Shown one piece after another: positions 12,315 to 22,242 of a stretch of 64,000 nucleotides of DNA. The notes under the pieces are model-generated. The model did no database searches and was not told the DNA's origin. It saw nothing but the letters and a program-made list of their open reading frames with translations. The stretch is taken from positions 682,001 through 746,000 of the forward strand of contig JAETXT010000009.1 in NCBI GenBank assembly GCA_019188255.1, written 5' to 3'. Origin of the DNA: Verticillium longisporum (Eukaryota; Ascomycota; Sordariomycetes; Glomerellales; Plectosphaerellaceae). A program made the translations under genes and the position numbers. Positions within the stretch are counted from its first letter, which is position 1, and each line of letters starts with the position of its first letter.

Positions 12315-13660
12315 ATGAAGTCCTGGCTCCCCATACCCGTGTCCTCGCACTTCTCGCTGAAGAACATCCCCTTTGGCATCATCTCCACGGCATCCAATGC
12401 ACACCACCGACCAGCCGTCGCTGTGGGCGAGCATGTCCTCGACCTCTCCGCCTTCACATCAGGAGCCGGCTTCTCCAAGCTGGCGCCCGAGCTGCAGAGC
12501 AACACATCGGTATTCGCTCAGCCGACGCTGAACGCCTTTGCCGCCCTCGGCCGGCCGTACCACCGCGCCATCCGCCAGTACCTGCAAGACGTCTTCCGCG
12601 AGGACACGCCGTACCCAGAGCTCCTCAAGACCAACGGCACGCTGCGGCAGACGGCGCTCGTGGCGCTCGGCGACGCGCAAACGCACCTGCCGCTCTCGAT
12701 CGGCGACTACACCGACTTCTTCGCCGGGCGCAACCACGCCTTCAACGTGGGCACCCTCTTCCGCGGCGCCGCCAACGCGCTGCAGCCCAACTACCCCCAC
12801 CTGCCGGTGGCCTACCACGGGCGCGCCAGCTCGGTCGTCGTCTCGGGCACGCCGCTGCACCGCCCCTGGGGCCAGGCGCTGCCGGCGCCGGGGGCCACGG
12901 CGCCCGTGTTCCGGCCCAGCGCGCGGCTGGATATTGAGCTCGAGATGGGCATGTTCGTCAGCCGCGGCAACGCGCTCGGCGCGCCCGGCGCCGTCGCCGG
13001 CGCCGAGGACAGCATCTTTGGCTACGTGCTCATGAACGACTGGAGCGCGCGCGACATTCAGCAGTGGGAGTACGTGCCGCTGGGCCCGTTCAACGCCAAG
13101 AACTTTGGCACCTCCATCAGCGCGTGGGTCGTGCTCGCCGACGCGCTCGAGCCGTTTCGCACGCGGGGGCTCGAGAACGAGACGCCGCTGCAGGCGTACC
13201 TGCAGGAGGACCGGACGGACAACATTCTCGACGTGCAGCTCGAGGTGTCCGTGACGAGTACGTCCCTCCTCTGTCTCTCCTTATGAACGCAAAAGCAAAC
13301 TAACGCGGTGCAGCCGCCAAGGGCCACACAACCAAGCTCACCAAGACGTCGTCAAAGAACCTGCTCTGGTCCTGGCCGCAGATGCTCGCCCACCACACCA
13401 TCTCGGGCTGCAACCTGCGCGCCGGCGACCTCTTCGGCTCGGGCACCGTGTCGGGCTTCGACGCCGGCACGCACGGCAGCTTCCTCGAGCAGACGCAGGG
13501 CGGCAAGGTGGCGATCCAGCTCAAGGGCGGCGAGGAGCGCAAGTTTGTCGAGGACGGCGACACCATCACCATCACGGGCTGGGCCGGGTCGGTCGAGGGC
13601 GAGCTCGTCGGGTTCGGCGAGTGTGTGGGGCAGATTCTGCCTGCGGTTGCGCGGAGCTGA
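12315..13660 (+). CDS. fahA: Fumarylacetoacetase
   Basis: Two exons (12315-13257 and 13314-13660) give 429 residues. The start at MKSWLPIPVSSHFSLKNIPFG aligns with the family N-terminus; an ATG 22 codons upstream is less likely. Diagnostic segments are AYHGRASSVVVSG, FGYVLMNDWSARDIQ, FNAKNFGTSIS and the C-terminal GTVSGFDAGTHGSFLE with a metal-binding fold. The enzyme hydrolyses fumarylacetoacetate to fumarate and acetoacetate, the last step of the homogentisate route. The middle of the gene is unusually GC-rich, which produces long antisense frames that are not genes. Confidence 0.96.
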
Positions 13661-14161
13661 GACGAACTGGTATCTTGAATGAAGCACTACTTTGAAGCTA
13701 TCAACCTTTCTCTTGTCATCAACCTTTCTCTTGTCATGTGAACGTGTACCGTGTGCCTATCTGGACCTGTGACCTAGCTCAAGGCACCTGGCGTATCAAG
13801 CACGCCCCCACTGACAGTAGTTTGCATCTTTCCGGCTGTATTCTACGGTACGATCGGCTAGCAGAGTGTGAGGCCATGCGAGGCACCTCAGGGGCTGGTT
13901 CCGACGCCGTTCCGAACATCGCGCAGCATTCCGAGCATCGGCAGTCCGCAGCGCCAATTCCCGAACAGCACCACCCCCTGCATGTCCGTCGCCTCAACCC
14001 ATGGCCTACAGCCACGCCGCCGATCGTCAAGGACGACTACATGTACCTCGAGGTACGTCGGTGCTTCGGTACCTAAGCTCATTGAATATCATGGTCCTAA
14101 GAATCTTCAAGCTTGAAACGAAACCCCTCGACAAGCCTCAGAAACGCCGTCCACCGCCACC
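13661..14161. promoter_or_regulatory. Intergenic region fahA to Dabb copy 2
   Basis: The stretch covers the fahA 3' end and the promoter of the second Dabb gene. Three TTCCGA half-sites lie around 13909-13960. Short open frames on both strands show no domain. Confidence 0.35.
13700..13735 (+). repeat. 18-bp tandem duplication in the fahA 3' region
   Basis: Two exact copies of an 18-bp unit (ATCAACCTTTCTCTTGTC) sit head to tail just after the fahA stop. They look like a slippage duplication; no function is implied. Confidence 0.9.
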
Positions 14162-14533
14162 ATGACCATCAACCGCATCACGCTATTCAAGATCGCCAAG
14201 GAGGACGACAGAGCGACACTGCTGGGCTTCTACAAGACACTGCAGCAGAGCGCCCTCAAGGTAGGCACACAGACTCGCGTCCTTCGTACGCCCGGGGCAT
14301 CTGCTGACTGCCGACAGGACGGCAAGCCGTACATCCTCGGCGTCAAGGCCGGGGTCGCGGCGCCCAACCCGCGGGACCAGGGTTACACCGTGGCCATGCA
14401 GTCGACGTTCGCCTCGACGGAGGACATGGCTTTTTACGACAACGAGTGCGCGGGCCATGCGAAGCTCAAGGCTTTTGTCAAGACGGTGCACGAGGGGGCC
14501 ATGATGGTGTATTTCGAGAACGCCCTCGAGTGA
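14162..14533 (+). CDS. Dabb (stress-response A/B barrel) domain protein, copy 2
   Basis: Two exons (14162-14260 and 14318-14533) give a 104-residue protein. The 57-bp intron is a multiple of three and contains no stop in frame, so unspliced mRNA would still be read through. The protein is closely related to the copy at 1564-1955: NRITLFKI, KPYILGVKAG, DQGYTVAMQSTFAS, EDMAFYDNEC and AMMVYF all match. The intron falls at the same codon in both copies, just after an AAG, so they arose by gene duplication. It lies immediately beyond fahA and points away from the regulator gene. The function is unknown; a small barrel enzyme of the catabolic pathway is possible. Confidence 0.85.
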   Translation: MTINRITLFKIAKEDDRATLLGFYKTLQQSALKVGTQTRVLRTPGASADCRQDGKPYILGVKAGVAAPNPRDQGYTVAMQSTFASTEDMAFYDNECAGHAKLKAFVKTVHEGAMMVYFENALE

Positions 14534-14558
14534 AGAACGCCCTCGAGTGAAGAGGGCG
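14518..14558 (+). repeat. 17-bp duplication over the stop codon, with a hairpin
   Basis: A 17-bp unit (GAACGCCCTCGAGTGAA) is repeated exactly at 14518-14534 and 14535-14551, so the stop codon of Dabb copy 2 is present twice. The second copy forms a perfect 7-bp stem (CGCCCTC / GAGGGCG) around a 7-nt loop. It could be a slippage product or an mRNA 3' element. Confidence 0.85.
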
Positions 14559-14645
14559 AGGATGCAGTGCATGGCATAGAAAAAGCACAGAATGAAGGAC
14601 AGAATGAAGCACAGCTTAAGCACGCGAGAATCAAATGTCCATTCC

Positions 14646-17145
14646 TCATATAAGGCCCTGAAACCGCCGTGAAATCTCATCTGCACCCTCCATCGGTAGC
14701 ATGCCCTCAAAAGACCCCGTCGCCATGGCCGAGTCCGGCGGCATGCCAAACGAGTCGAACAGGCTCATCAGGTCGACACTCATGTGGAAGGCATCCGGTA
14801 TCGAGCTGCTGAGCCCGGGGCTGACATCCTCGTCCATCGGCGGCCACATGTCCTGCCAGGGCTGTTTCTCCATGCCGCCGCCGTTGTACGTGTGCTCGAC
14901 AGCCGTCTCGACGTCTGCCTGCGCGTCGTCGAGGCCGGCCTGCCTCTCCTTGTCGTGCTCCATCTGGCTCTTCTCCGCCTCGGATCGCAGGGCCAGCGAC
15001 TTGACGCGTGGCACGAGCCCCCGGATGCTCTTCCACAGACGACGACTGGCGCTGCCGTGGCGGGAGAAGCCCTTTACGGGCTGCAGCGCCGCGAGGAAGC
15101 TGTCTCGGCACGGCTCTGCAAACGTGGCGGGCGCGTGGCAGACGGCGAGGAAGATGACGGCGAGGGAGCTGAGGAGGAAATAGTTGAACGCGCTCTGCTG
15201 CCGGACGTAGATGTCGCTGCTGTCGTTGAGGTGGACCAGCACCTGGAGGCTGTCCTGGGCAATTTCGACAACATTCCGCGCAGCCTGGAGGTCCGACTCG
15301 ATCGCTGCCGAGGTGAGGACGTAGTGGCGGTGGATCATGATGCGAATGTGGTTGCCGCGGAGGTACAGTAGCGTGCGCAGGCGGTGCGTGACGCGAGGCT
15401 GCATGCGCGGGGCCAGGCCGAGGCGTGGGTGTCGCAGCTGAAGTTCTCGCGGTATCGATGACAGCCAGTTCTGCGCCATGTAGTCGAGATACCCGACCGT
15501 GTCTTTGGGGATGCAGTTTGTCGACGGGCCGTAGAGGGGGAGAGCTTCCCACACTTTCGAGCACAGCCTTCCATAGGCGACCATACAACTAAGATATTGG
15601 AAGCCCTCGCCCTTTTTGGGAGGTTAGCATACGATTCGGTTCCTGGCGGTGGAACACGTACCGGCTCGGGTAATTCAGGATCAATGTCGCGATCATGAAG
15701 TGCAAAAGAAAGACTCGTGCCGAATGACCAGCGGCGGTCGAGGGCATAGATGCACCAAAAGAGCCGAACGGCGAGATTCCGGTCGTGCGTCTCTTGAAAA
15801 TTATCGACCAAGCTCTGCTTTCGGTGCAGGCCCATTTCGAGAGCTGTGCGGGCGGCGGTGCCAATAAGACGCCAGGCGAGGAGCTCCTCGTCGCAGTGGA
15901 AATGGTATATGCTCTGTCAACGACACCGGTAAGTATTTGCTGCCAATGAAGAGACGTTCGTACTTACGAGCATTGTGCACAATTGCACCTCTTTGAGGTC
16001 AACATTGAGGCGCGACGCGTAGCTGATCTCTGCCTCGACCGAGTCTGTCAGCAATGTACTCGCGTCGTTCCTGCCGTGCGCCTCGATGACGATGCCCGTG
16101 GCGATGGCAACCTTCATGAGCCGCATATCTTTTTGCAGGGCTCGCCGCATCGAAGGCGCCATGTCTTCCTCAGGGTTACGAAGAAAGGTCAAGACCTGGA
16201 GAGCGCCGGCAGCAAGACGGGCCACCTCGATGAAAGGGTAGACGGATTCGACTTCCTCCTGGAACGCGTCCAGAAGGCGCAGAATCTCCCCCGGCGCAAA
16301 GGTCAGCAGGGGATCGTAGCCCAGACCGACCTGCGACGCCATCTGCGGCTCGGGCGACGACGGCCCCGGGGAGCCAGCGCGCGAGTCCGGGGCGCTCGGC
16401 GGCAGGGCCTCGTTCGACCCGATGCCCATGCGCGTCAGGGATACCTCGGCGATGCGCAGGCTGAAGGCAGGGCGCGTGGGACCGACAAAGTGCGGCTGCA
16501 TCGGCTCGGCGCTCTTGTGCCTCGACGCTCTCGCGTGGGCCGAGTACGCGGGGCTCACTTGCTGATTCGTGCCGAGGGGTGCGACGCCGTAGTCGCTGCT
16601 GCGGCCTCGCTCGGTGAGTTCGCGCATGCCCTCGATCAGGGTGGCGACCTGTTGCTGAAGGCGTGAGATGTCCTCGACGAGGCTTTCCATCTGGGGGTTC
16701 TCTCTCCTGTGGTAGGCAGGAAATGTTAGTCTTCGTCCCGTGAACGTCGACAGATGAGATGATGGATGAACCTACGAGCTGCTGTCATCTCCAATGGTGC
16801 CTTCCTGCGATTCCTTCTCGACCTCCACGTCTTTGGCCCGCGTGGTCGAGTTGGGTGCTACAACGCAGGTGGCGCCATCAGTGATACATCTTTGGCATTC
16901 GAGCTGGTTGTCGGCTCTGATGCACTTGAGCTTTCGTTTCTGGCATTGTTTGCTGGATGAGATCGAATCAGCAGCGGCCGTGGCAGACGCATACGGGTTT
17001 GCAGATGAGCTTGGGAGGGGACGCCTCACCATGCGTTGGTGGTGTACTTGGCCCTCTTCTTCGCGGCGGGCTCTCCAGTTGACGAGGCGGCTGCAGGCCG
17101 CTTGAAGGGCGTGGAATTTTCTGGTTGTTGTTCATTGGAGGACAT
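14646..17145 (-). CDS. Zn2Cys6 transcription factor of the aromatic-amine cluster
   Basis: Five exons (17145-17030, 16952-16776, 16706-15968, 15913-15662, 15611-14646) splice in phase to 749 residues. The zinc cluster is ACKQCQKRKLKC, then CQRCITDGATC; its first cysteine codon is split by intron 1. A short coiled coil (SLVEDISRLQQQVATLIEG) follows as a dimerisation element. The middle holds the fungal_trans signature region, with LIGTAARTALEMGLHR and FWCIYALDRRWSFGTSL. The C-terminus is acidic. Such proteins bind paired CGG triplets and activate pathway genes. Being adjacent to Dabb copy 2 and fahA, it is the best candidate regulator of the first cluster. Confidence 0.88.
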
Positions 17146-17678
17146 GGCAATTGAAGACCTATTCGGAGCCTCCATGGTTGTTGCGCAATGTGCTCAATGG
17201 CATAACATCCGTCTAGGCATTGGAGCTTGGATGGATGGAAAGTGAAGCTTTGCTTCAGGATTCCGGGATCCAAAGGAGAAGGAGGGGAAAGGCTGCTGAC
17301 ATATAAGGGGCCATCAGGGAGAAGACGGCGATTTCCAGTGGACCATACGCTATGATACAGGGGTGCCGCCAGTGAACCCAGCTGTGGCAGGCGTTAGCGT
17401 GCTGCGCCAGGCTCGACCCAGGTGCTGGCCACAGCGCGGGGGCTGGACGCAGCGCCCCTGCCTTCCCCGCATCCACATGGTACAGCGTCAGGAAAGATAC
17501 AAAAAGGTACATTCATCGCATACGACTCAGGCTCGCTGCCCGCTGGTCGGAGGGGGTCGAATCAGCGCGAATAGATTCCTGACGGCGCCCGAACAAGTAC
17601 CCAGCATGCCAAGTGGAACCTCACGATGGATTGCTAAAGTACACTGAATTCTATCGCTCTCTCCCAACTTCTCCCAGT
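17146..17678. promoter_or_regulatory. Promoter of the first regulator; boundary between clusters
   Basis: These 533 bp lie between the regulator start and the stop of the acyl-CoA dehydrogenase gene. An ATTCCGGGATCC occurs at about 17261. No gene was seen. Confidence 0.4.
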
Positions 17679-19509
17679 CTACATCCGGCTCTTGACGCCC
17701 TTGCCCGTCACCAGTCGCAGTTCATCCGAGATTTTCAACGCCCGCCTCGTCGCCAGGTCAAGTAGGATCTCCTCGCTCCCGCCCGGCACGGTAATGGCCT
17801 TCACGTCGCGCCAGATGCGCTCGACACGCTCGCCACGACCACCTCTCGTAAGACCGATGCCGCCGAGGATCTGCACCGCCTCGCGCACGACGTGCTCCAG
17901 CACGATGCCCGAGTGAGCCTTGAGCTGCGCCGTCGTGCCCGCCAGCAAGAGGTCTGCCTCGGCCGGAGCCAGCTGCGACAACTGGTAGATCAAGCTCTGT
18001 GCCGACAAGTTAGCGGCAGCCGTTCAACAGCAATACGTGTCGCCTGGACCTACCTCGATCCAAGACTGCAAAGCTTCCGTTTCTCGGCTCATGTTGGCGA
18101 ACTTGAACCTGATGACGGCTGTGGTCCGGCTTGTCAGTATCTCTTCGTGTTCTCATGGGCGAAATTTTCACGTACGATGCTCTATGAGCTTCTTCCCAAA
18201 GGTCTCTCGGCTCAACGCGTAGCTACATTTGTGAGCATGATGCGACTCGGGAGAGGAAAAAGCACTCACGAGATCGAGTCCTCGAGGCACACCCTCGCGC
18301 ATCGCAGAGCTTGAAACCCAATGAACAGCCGCTGGCTATGTCAACTTCGCCCAAAGTAGTCGAAGCAAACCCCAGAATCGGACGTACCTCGTGGTTAAAA
18401 TTCGACACGATGTATTTGAAGCCCTTGCCTCGTTCACCGACGACCATGTCAATGGGGACGCGAACATTGTCGAGGTCGACAAATGCCGTGCCGGCGGTCG
18501 TGGATCCCGACATGATCATGTGCCTTGTAGTGAGGCCTTCAGTCCTTGGTGTCACGAGCAGGGTCATATCTCCAGTCGTCTCTTTGACCAGCGCGAGAAA
18601 GTAGTTCGAGTACATTCCGGACGTGATCCACTACATTCGACGTGTCAGACAGGACGCCTGGGACGACGGACATGGATCTTCTTGGCTGACCTTCTTCTGG
18701 CCGTTGACGATGAAATGAGATCCGTCATCTGACAGCCTTGCTTCAGTCTGAAGGCCTTGCACATCGGAGCCGGCTTCTGGCTCTGTGATGGCCAGCGCAA
18801 TACGGGCACGACCGGAAAGGATATCGTGGACAACACTGTCGCATGTCAGACTCGTGCCGACTCGGTGATCGAAAAGCTCTTACGTCTTCTTCAGCTTCTC
18901 TGAGCCAAACTTTTGCAGCGCAGGAACTGCCAGGGTCTAAGTGGCAGAGTCAGCAAGTCCTCTCCATGTCAGCTTTGCGATGCTTACGACACCACCAACA
19001 AGGCCATTTTCGACACTGTCAAGTGGATCAGTATTTGAGCAGCAGCAAATGCACCGATGTCGTAACTCACCCGATGCCACCTATCCTGCCAAACTCATCG
19101 TGGATGATCAAATCGTGGAAGCCATCCCACTCATCGGCAGGAACATCGCCAATGATGGGATACTTTCCCTTCCATTCAGGGTGGACCTTGGCCCCGGAGG
19201 CCATGGGCATCAAGAGGCCATCCTTCGCCGCCTGTTCGTAAAGACCGTCTGGTAGTGTCGCCGCGATTTCCCAGTCCTGGACATGCGGCAAGAGGTGCTG
19301 CAGAGGTGTCAGCCCGCACCACATACCGTTCCGACAGCGGGCCTTCTAGTACGCACCTTATCGACCCAGGCTCTCATCGCTTGCCGTAGTCTGCGGTGGC
19401 TTTCCTTGTAATACGGGCTCGGGCATCCCCGCGCCCAGGGCGCCTCGGCAAACGGCAGAGGCGAGCCAAAGACCCAGTTGGTCTTGATGTTCTCTGATAG
19501 GACGGACAT
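17679..19509 (-). CDS. Acyl-CoA dehydrogenase family protein with PTS1-like end
   Basis: Ten exons (19509-19357, 19297-19071, 19015-18988, 18936-18884, 18835-18691, 18630-18388, 18331-18270, 18222-18176, 18118-18054, 17996-17679) all join in phase to 446 residues. Family signatures are [16 protein letters not shown], the [13 protein letters not shown] strand, [26 protein letters not shown] and the C-terminal [24 protein letters not shown]. These flavoenzymes oxidise acyl-CoA to the 2,3-enoyl-CoA. The C-terminus is SRM, a tolerated PTS1 tripeptide, which suggests a peroxisomal location. The gene is divergent from a P450 and shares a region with a CoA ligase, consistent with side-chain shortening of an activated acid. 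The substrate is unknown. Ten exons with one of only 28 bp is unusually fragmented for this window. Confidence 0.9.
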
Positions 19510-19911
19510 GCTGCATTCGATACGACCAGGCTAAAGAGACAGAATCCCGATTTGATGAACTGAAACCGGGCCTGATACGTCTGAATAAATGCCGACTTTC
19601 CCCCATGATCTATGTCAATTCGGCGTTGACAGCACGCCCCGCCCCACCCAATCTTGCTCTCCCGGAATCGACCACGGCGGAATGTGTGTGGAGATTTCCG
19701 GCGTGATTCCGGGGTACCCCGCGTCACCCGGAACATTCGGCTGGCATATGCTGCATGCCCTGAATTGCAATTGATATTTGCTGGAAACGAACGTGTGTAT
19801 GTATGTACGTCAAATGCTCGAAGCGATCTCCCAGGGTTTGTAAGGCCATACGGTTGAAAGTTTGTGCGCCATCAACACTTGCACGTCGAAAAGCCAACAA
19901 CCACCGCCGAC
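19510..19911. promoter_or_regulatory. Divergent promoter, acyl-CoA dehydrogenase / P450
   Basis: This 402-bp promoter holds a dense group of CGGAA-type half-sites in both orientations: 19663, 19678, 19695-19700, 19706-19711 and 19728-19740. Binding by a Zn2Cys6 regulator is inferred from this pattern. Confidence 0.5.
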
Positions 19912-21648
19912 ATGATCATCGAACAGATTTTACCAAAGACGCCTCTCGGGGTTCTCGCTGTCATACTGTCACTTCTCGCAGCCAAGTTAGTAGTGAACAG
20001 ATTCGGCGGCGGGCTCAATGGCATACCAGGCCCGTTCGCGGCGAGCTTCACCGACTGGTGGCGCGTATTCATCGTGTGGGGACGTCGCCCAGAGCTCACG
20101 CACATCAAACTGCACGAGAAATACGGCCCCCTGGTCCGGCTCGGTCCGCGCACCGTCTCGGTAGGCAACGCCGAGGCAATCAAGACGATCTACGCTCTGA
20201 ATGCAGGGTTCGTCAAGGTAAGCCCCTTCCCTCGCGCCTCGGCCGGGAATATCACGCTCATCAGCGCGACAGTCGGGCTTCTACCCCGTGCAGCAGACGA
20301 TCGCCAACGGCCACTGCCTGCAGAGCATGTTCAACACGACGGACGAGAAGTTCCATGCCAGGCTGCGACGGTCTGTATCCAGCGCTTACTCGATGAGCAC
20401 GCTGGTCAACTTTGAGCCACTCGTGGATTCGACGTCTGAGGAATTCCTGAAGCAGCTCAAGCAGCGGTATACCCGGAACGAAAAGGCCAAGGGTGAGCTT
20501 GATTTCGGACAATGGCTGCAGTTTTATGCTTTTGACGTCATTGGCGAGTTGACGTATTCCAAGAGACTTGGTTTCGTCGACCGTGGTGAAGATGTTGATG
20601 ATATTATCCACAACCTCGAGGGTCTACTTAATTATGTGGCGGTTGTAAGTACTCCATCCGTTCTTGTATGGGAGCGCCAATTTGACTCATATTCGCAGGT
20701 TGGACAATTGCCGATCCTGGATAAGCTGCTGCTCAAGAACCCCTTCAGAATGTGGATGAGCAAGCACAACCTCCTAAACTTCAACTCGCCCGTGGTCGAG
20801 TTCGCAAAAAGGCGAATGGCAGAGCGGAGCGACATTGAGAAAGAGGCCCAGGAAGAGCTACCCGCCGGAAAACCCGCGCGGAAGGACTTCCTGTCACGCT
20901 TCAAGGATGCCCGCAAGAAGGATCCGGACTTCATCAGCGAGGAGCGCGTGCTGGCCTTGACGGTCGCCAACATGTTTGCCGGCTCCGACACAACCGCCAT
21001 CAGCCTTCGGGCCGTGTTCTACTTGCTGCTGAAGCACCCGCAGAAGATGGAGAAACTCCTTCACGAGCTATCCACAGAGAGCCAGGCTGGCAGGTTTGCG
21101 CGCCCGGATGCACTGGTCCAGTGGGAGGAGGTCCGCTCCCTGCCGTACCTGAGTGCCGTCATCAACGAGGCTCTCCGATGCCATCCCGCTGCCGGCCTCA
21201 CGCTGGAGCGCGTGGTGCCAAGCCAAGGGATCGACGTTGCCGGCCAGCGTATCCCTGGAGGGACAGTCGTCGGCTGTTCGGCCTGGGTCGTGCACCGTGA
21301 CGAGTCGGTGTTCGGCTCGAGAACCGACGAGTTCCGGCCCGAGCGATGGATTGATGCCAATCCGGCTGAGCTCTCCCTGATGAAGAGCTGCCTATTCTCG
21401 TTCGGCGCCGGTTCGAGGACTTGCATTGGGAAGAACATCTCGCTTCTTGAGATCTTCAAACTTGTACCAGCAATTCTGAGGACTTTCGAGGTAAGTCTTG
21501 TCACCCTGCCCAGAATGACCGCCTTGACTTACGTCGCCTGAAGCTTGAGTTGGTTGATCCGGATTCGCCTTGGGTGCTGCACAACGCCTGGTTCGTCAAG
21601 CAGAGCAATTTATTCGTCAGGCTCAAGGAGAGGGAAAGTATTCTGTAG
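19912..21648 (+). CDS. Cytochrome P450, pisatin-demethylase-like family
   Basis: Four exons (19912-20217, 20273-20644, 20699-21490, 21544-21648) give 524 residues. An N-terminal anchor (LGVLAVILSLLAAKLVV) is followed by the hinge GIPGP. The I-helix is FAGSDTTAIS, ExxR is EALR, the PERF-type region is FRPERWID, and the haem loop is FSFGAGSRTCIG with Cys near 468. The C-terminal WFVKQSNLFVRLKER is typical of the fungal pisatin demethylase / benzoate-type group, which acts on plant phenolics, often by O-demethylation or ring hydroxylation. The 54-bp second intron is in frame without stops. The specific substrate cannot be read from sequence. Confidence 0.88.
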
Positions 21649-22242
21649 AAGAACAAAGAAATTGAAAAAGTAAACACGTAAACAAAATTCATTGCCCATG
21701 ATGGTATTTCGCTTCAAGAGTGGCTTCACAGCCTCCAAAGCGTGATGTTTGTCAACGTGGTGGGGCCGAGCAATGAGCTTTCAGCAGGCGTGTTGCGCTG
21801 TTGATTGTGAAACAGGGGCTAAAAAGCGATTGGGTTCTGGCCCGGCCAGCTGCGGATAGGGGGGCATTTACTGCACTTGTATACGCTTTCCGTGGCCTCA
21901 GCCCTGAACTAGGCCTCTGAAGCCCCCTGTTCCTTGGCCCCGCAGGTGACCCCCGACGAATTCCGCTGTGGATCCTATCGTTGGCAATGTTTCTACCCAG
22001 GTGTTGAAGTTGGCGAACACAGTAGATTCTGTAAGTCTCACCGGAACACTCCAGAAAAAAAAAAGGCTCGTTGTTCACGCTCAAACCTTTGCAATGAGCC
22101 ATGGCTTACAGAAAATAGGTGATATTCGAGTGACTAATTGAGTCTCAACGTTCCCAGACCCTTCCACATATCCTCCATGCTCGAGTAATTTCAAGGCAAT
22201 TTGTATCTCCTCAACTTAAGAAGGGCTACTGGTAATCCTTAC
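21649..22242. other. Convergent intergenic region, P450 / MFS
   Basis: These 594 bp separate two convergent 3' ends. There is an A11 tract at about 22055. Short open frames on either strand have no domain. Confidence 0.5.

Noticed and set aside
12459..13035. Frames overlapping fumarylacetoacetase on both strands
   Set aside because: Shadows of a very GC-rich real exon.
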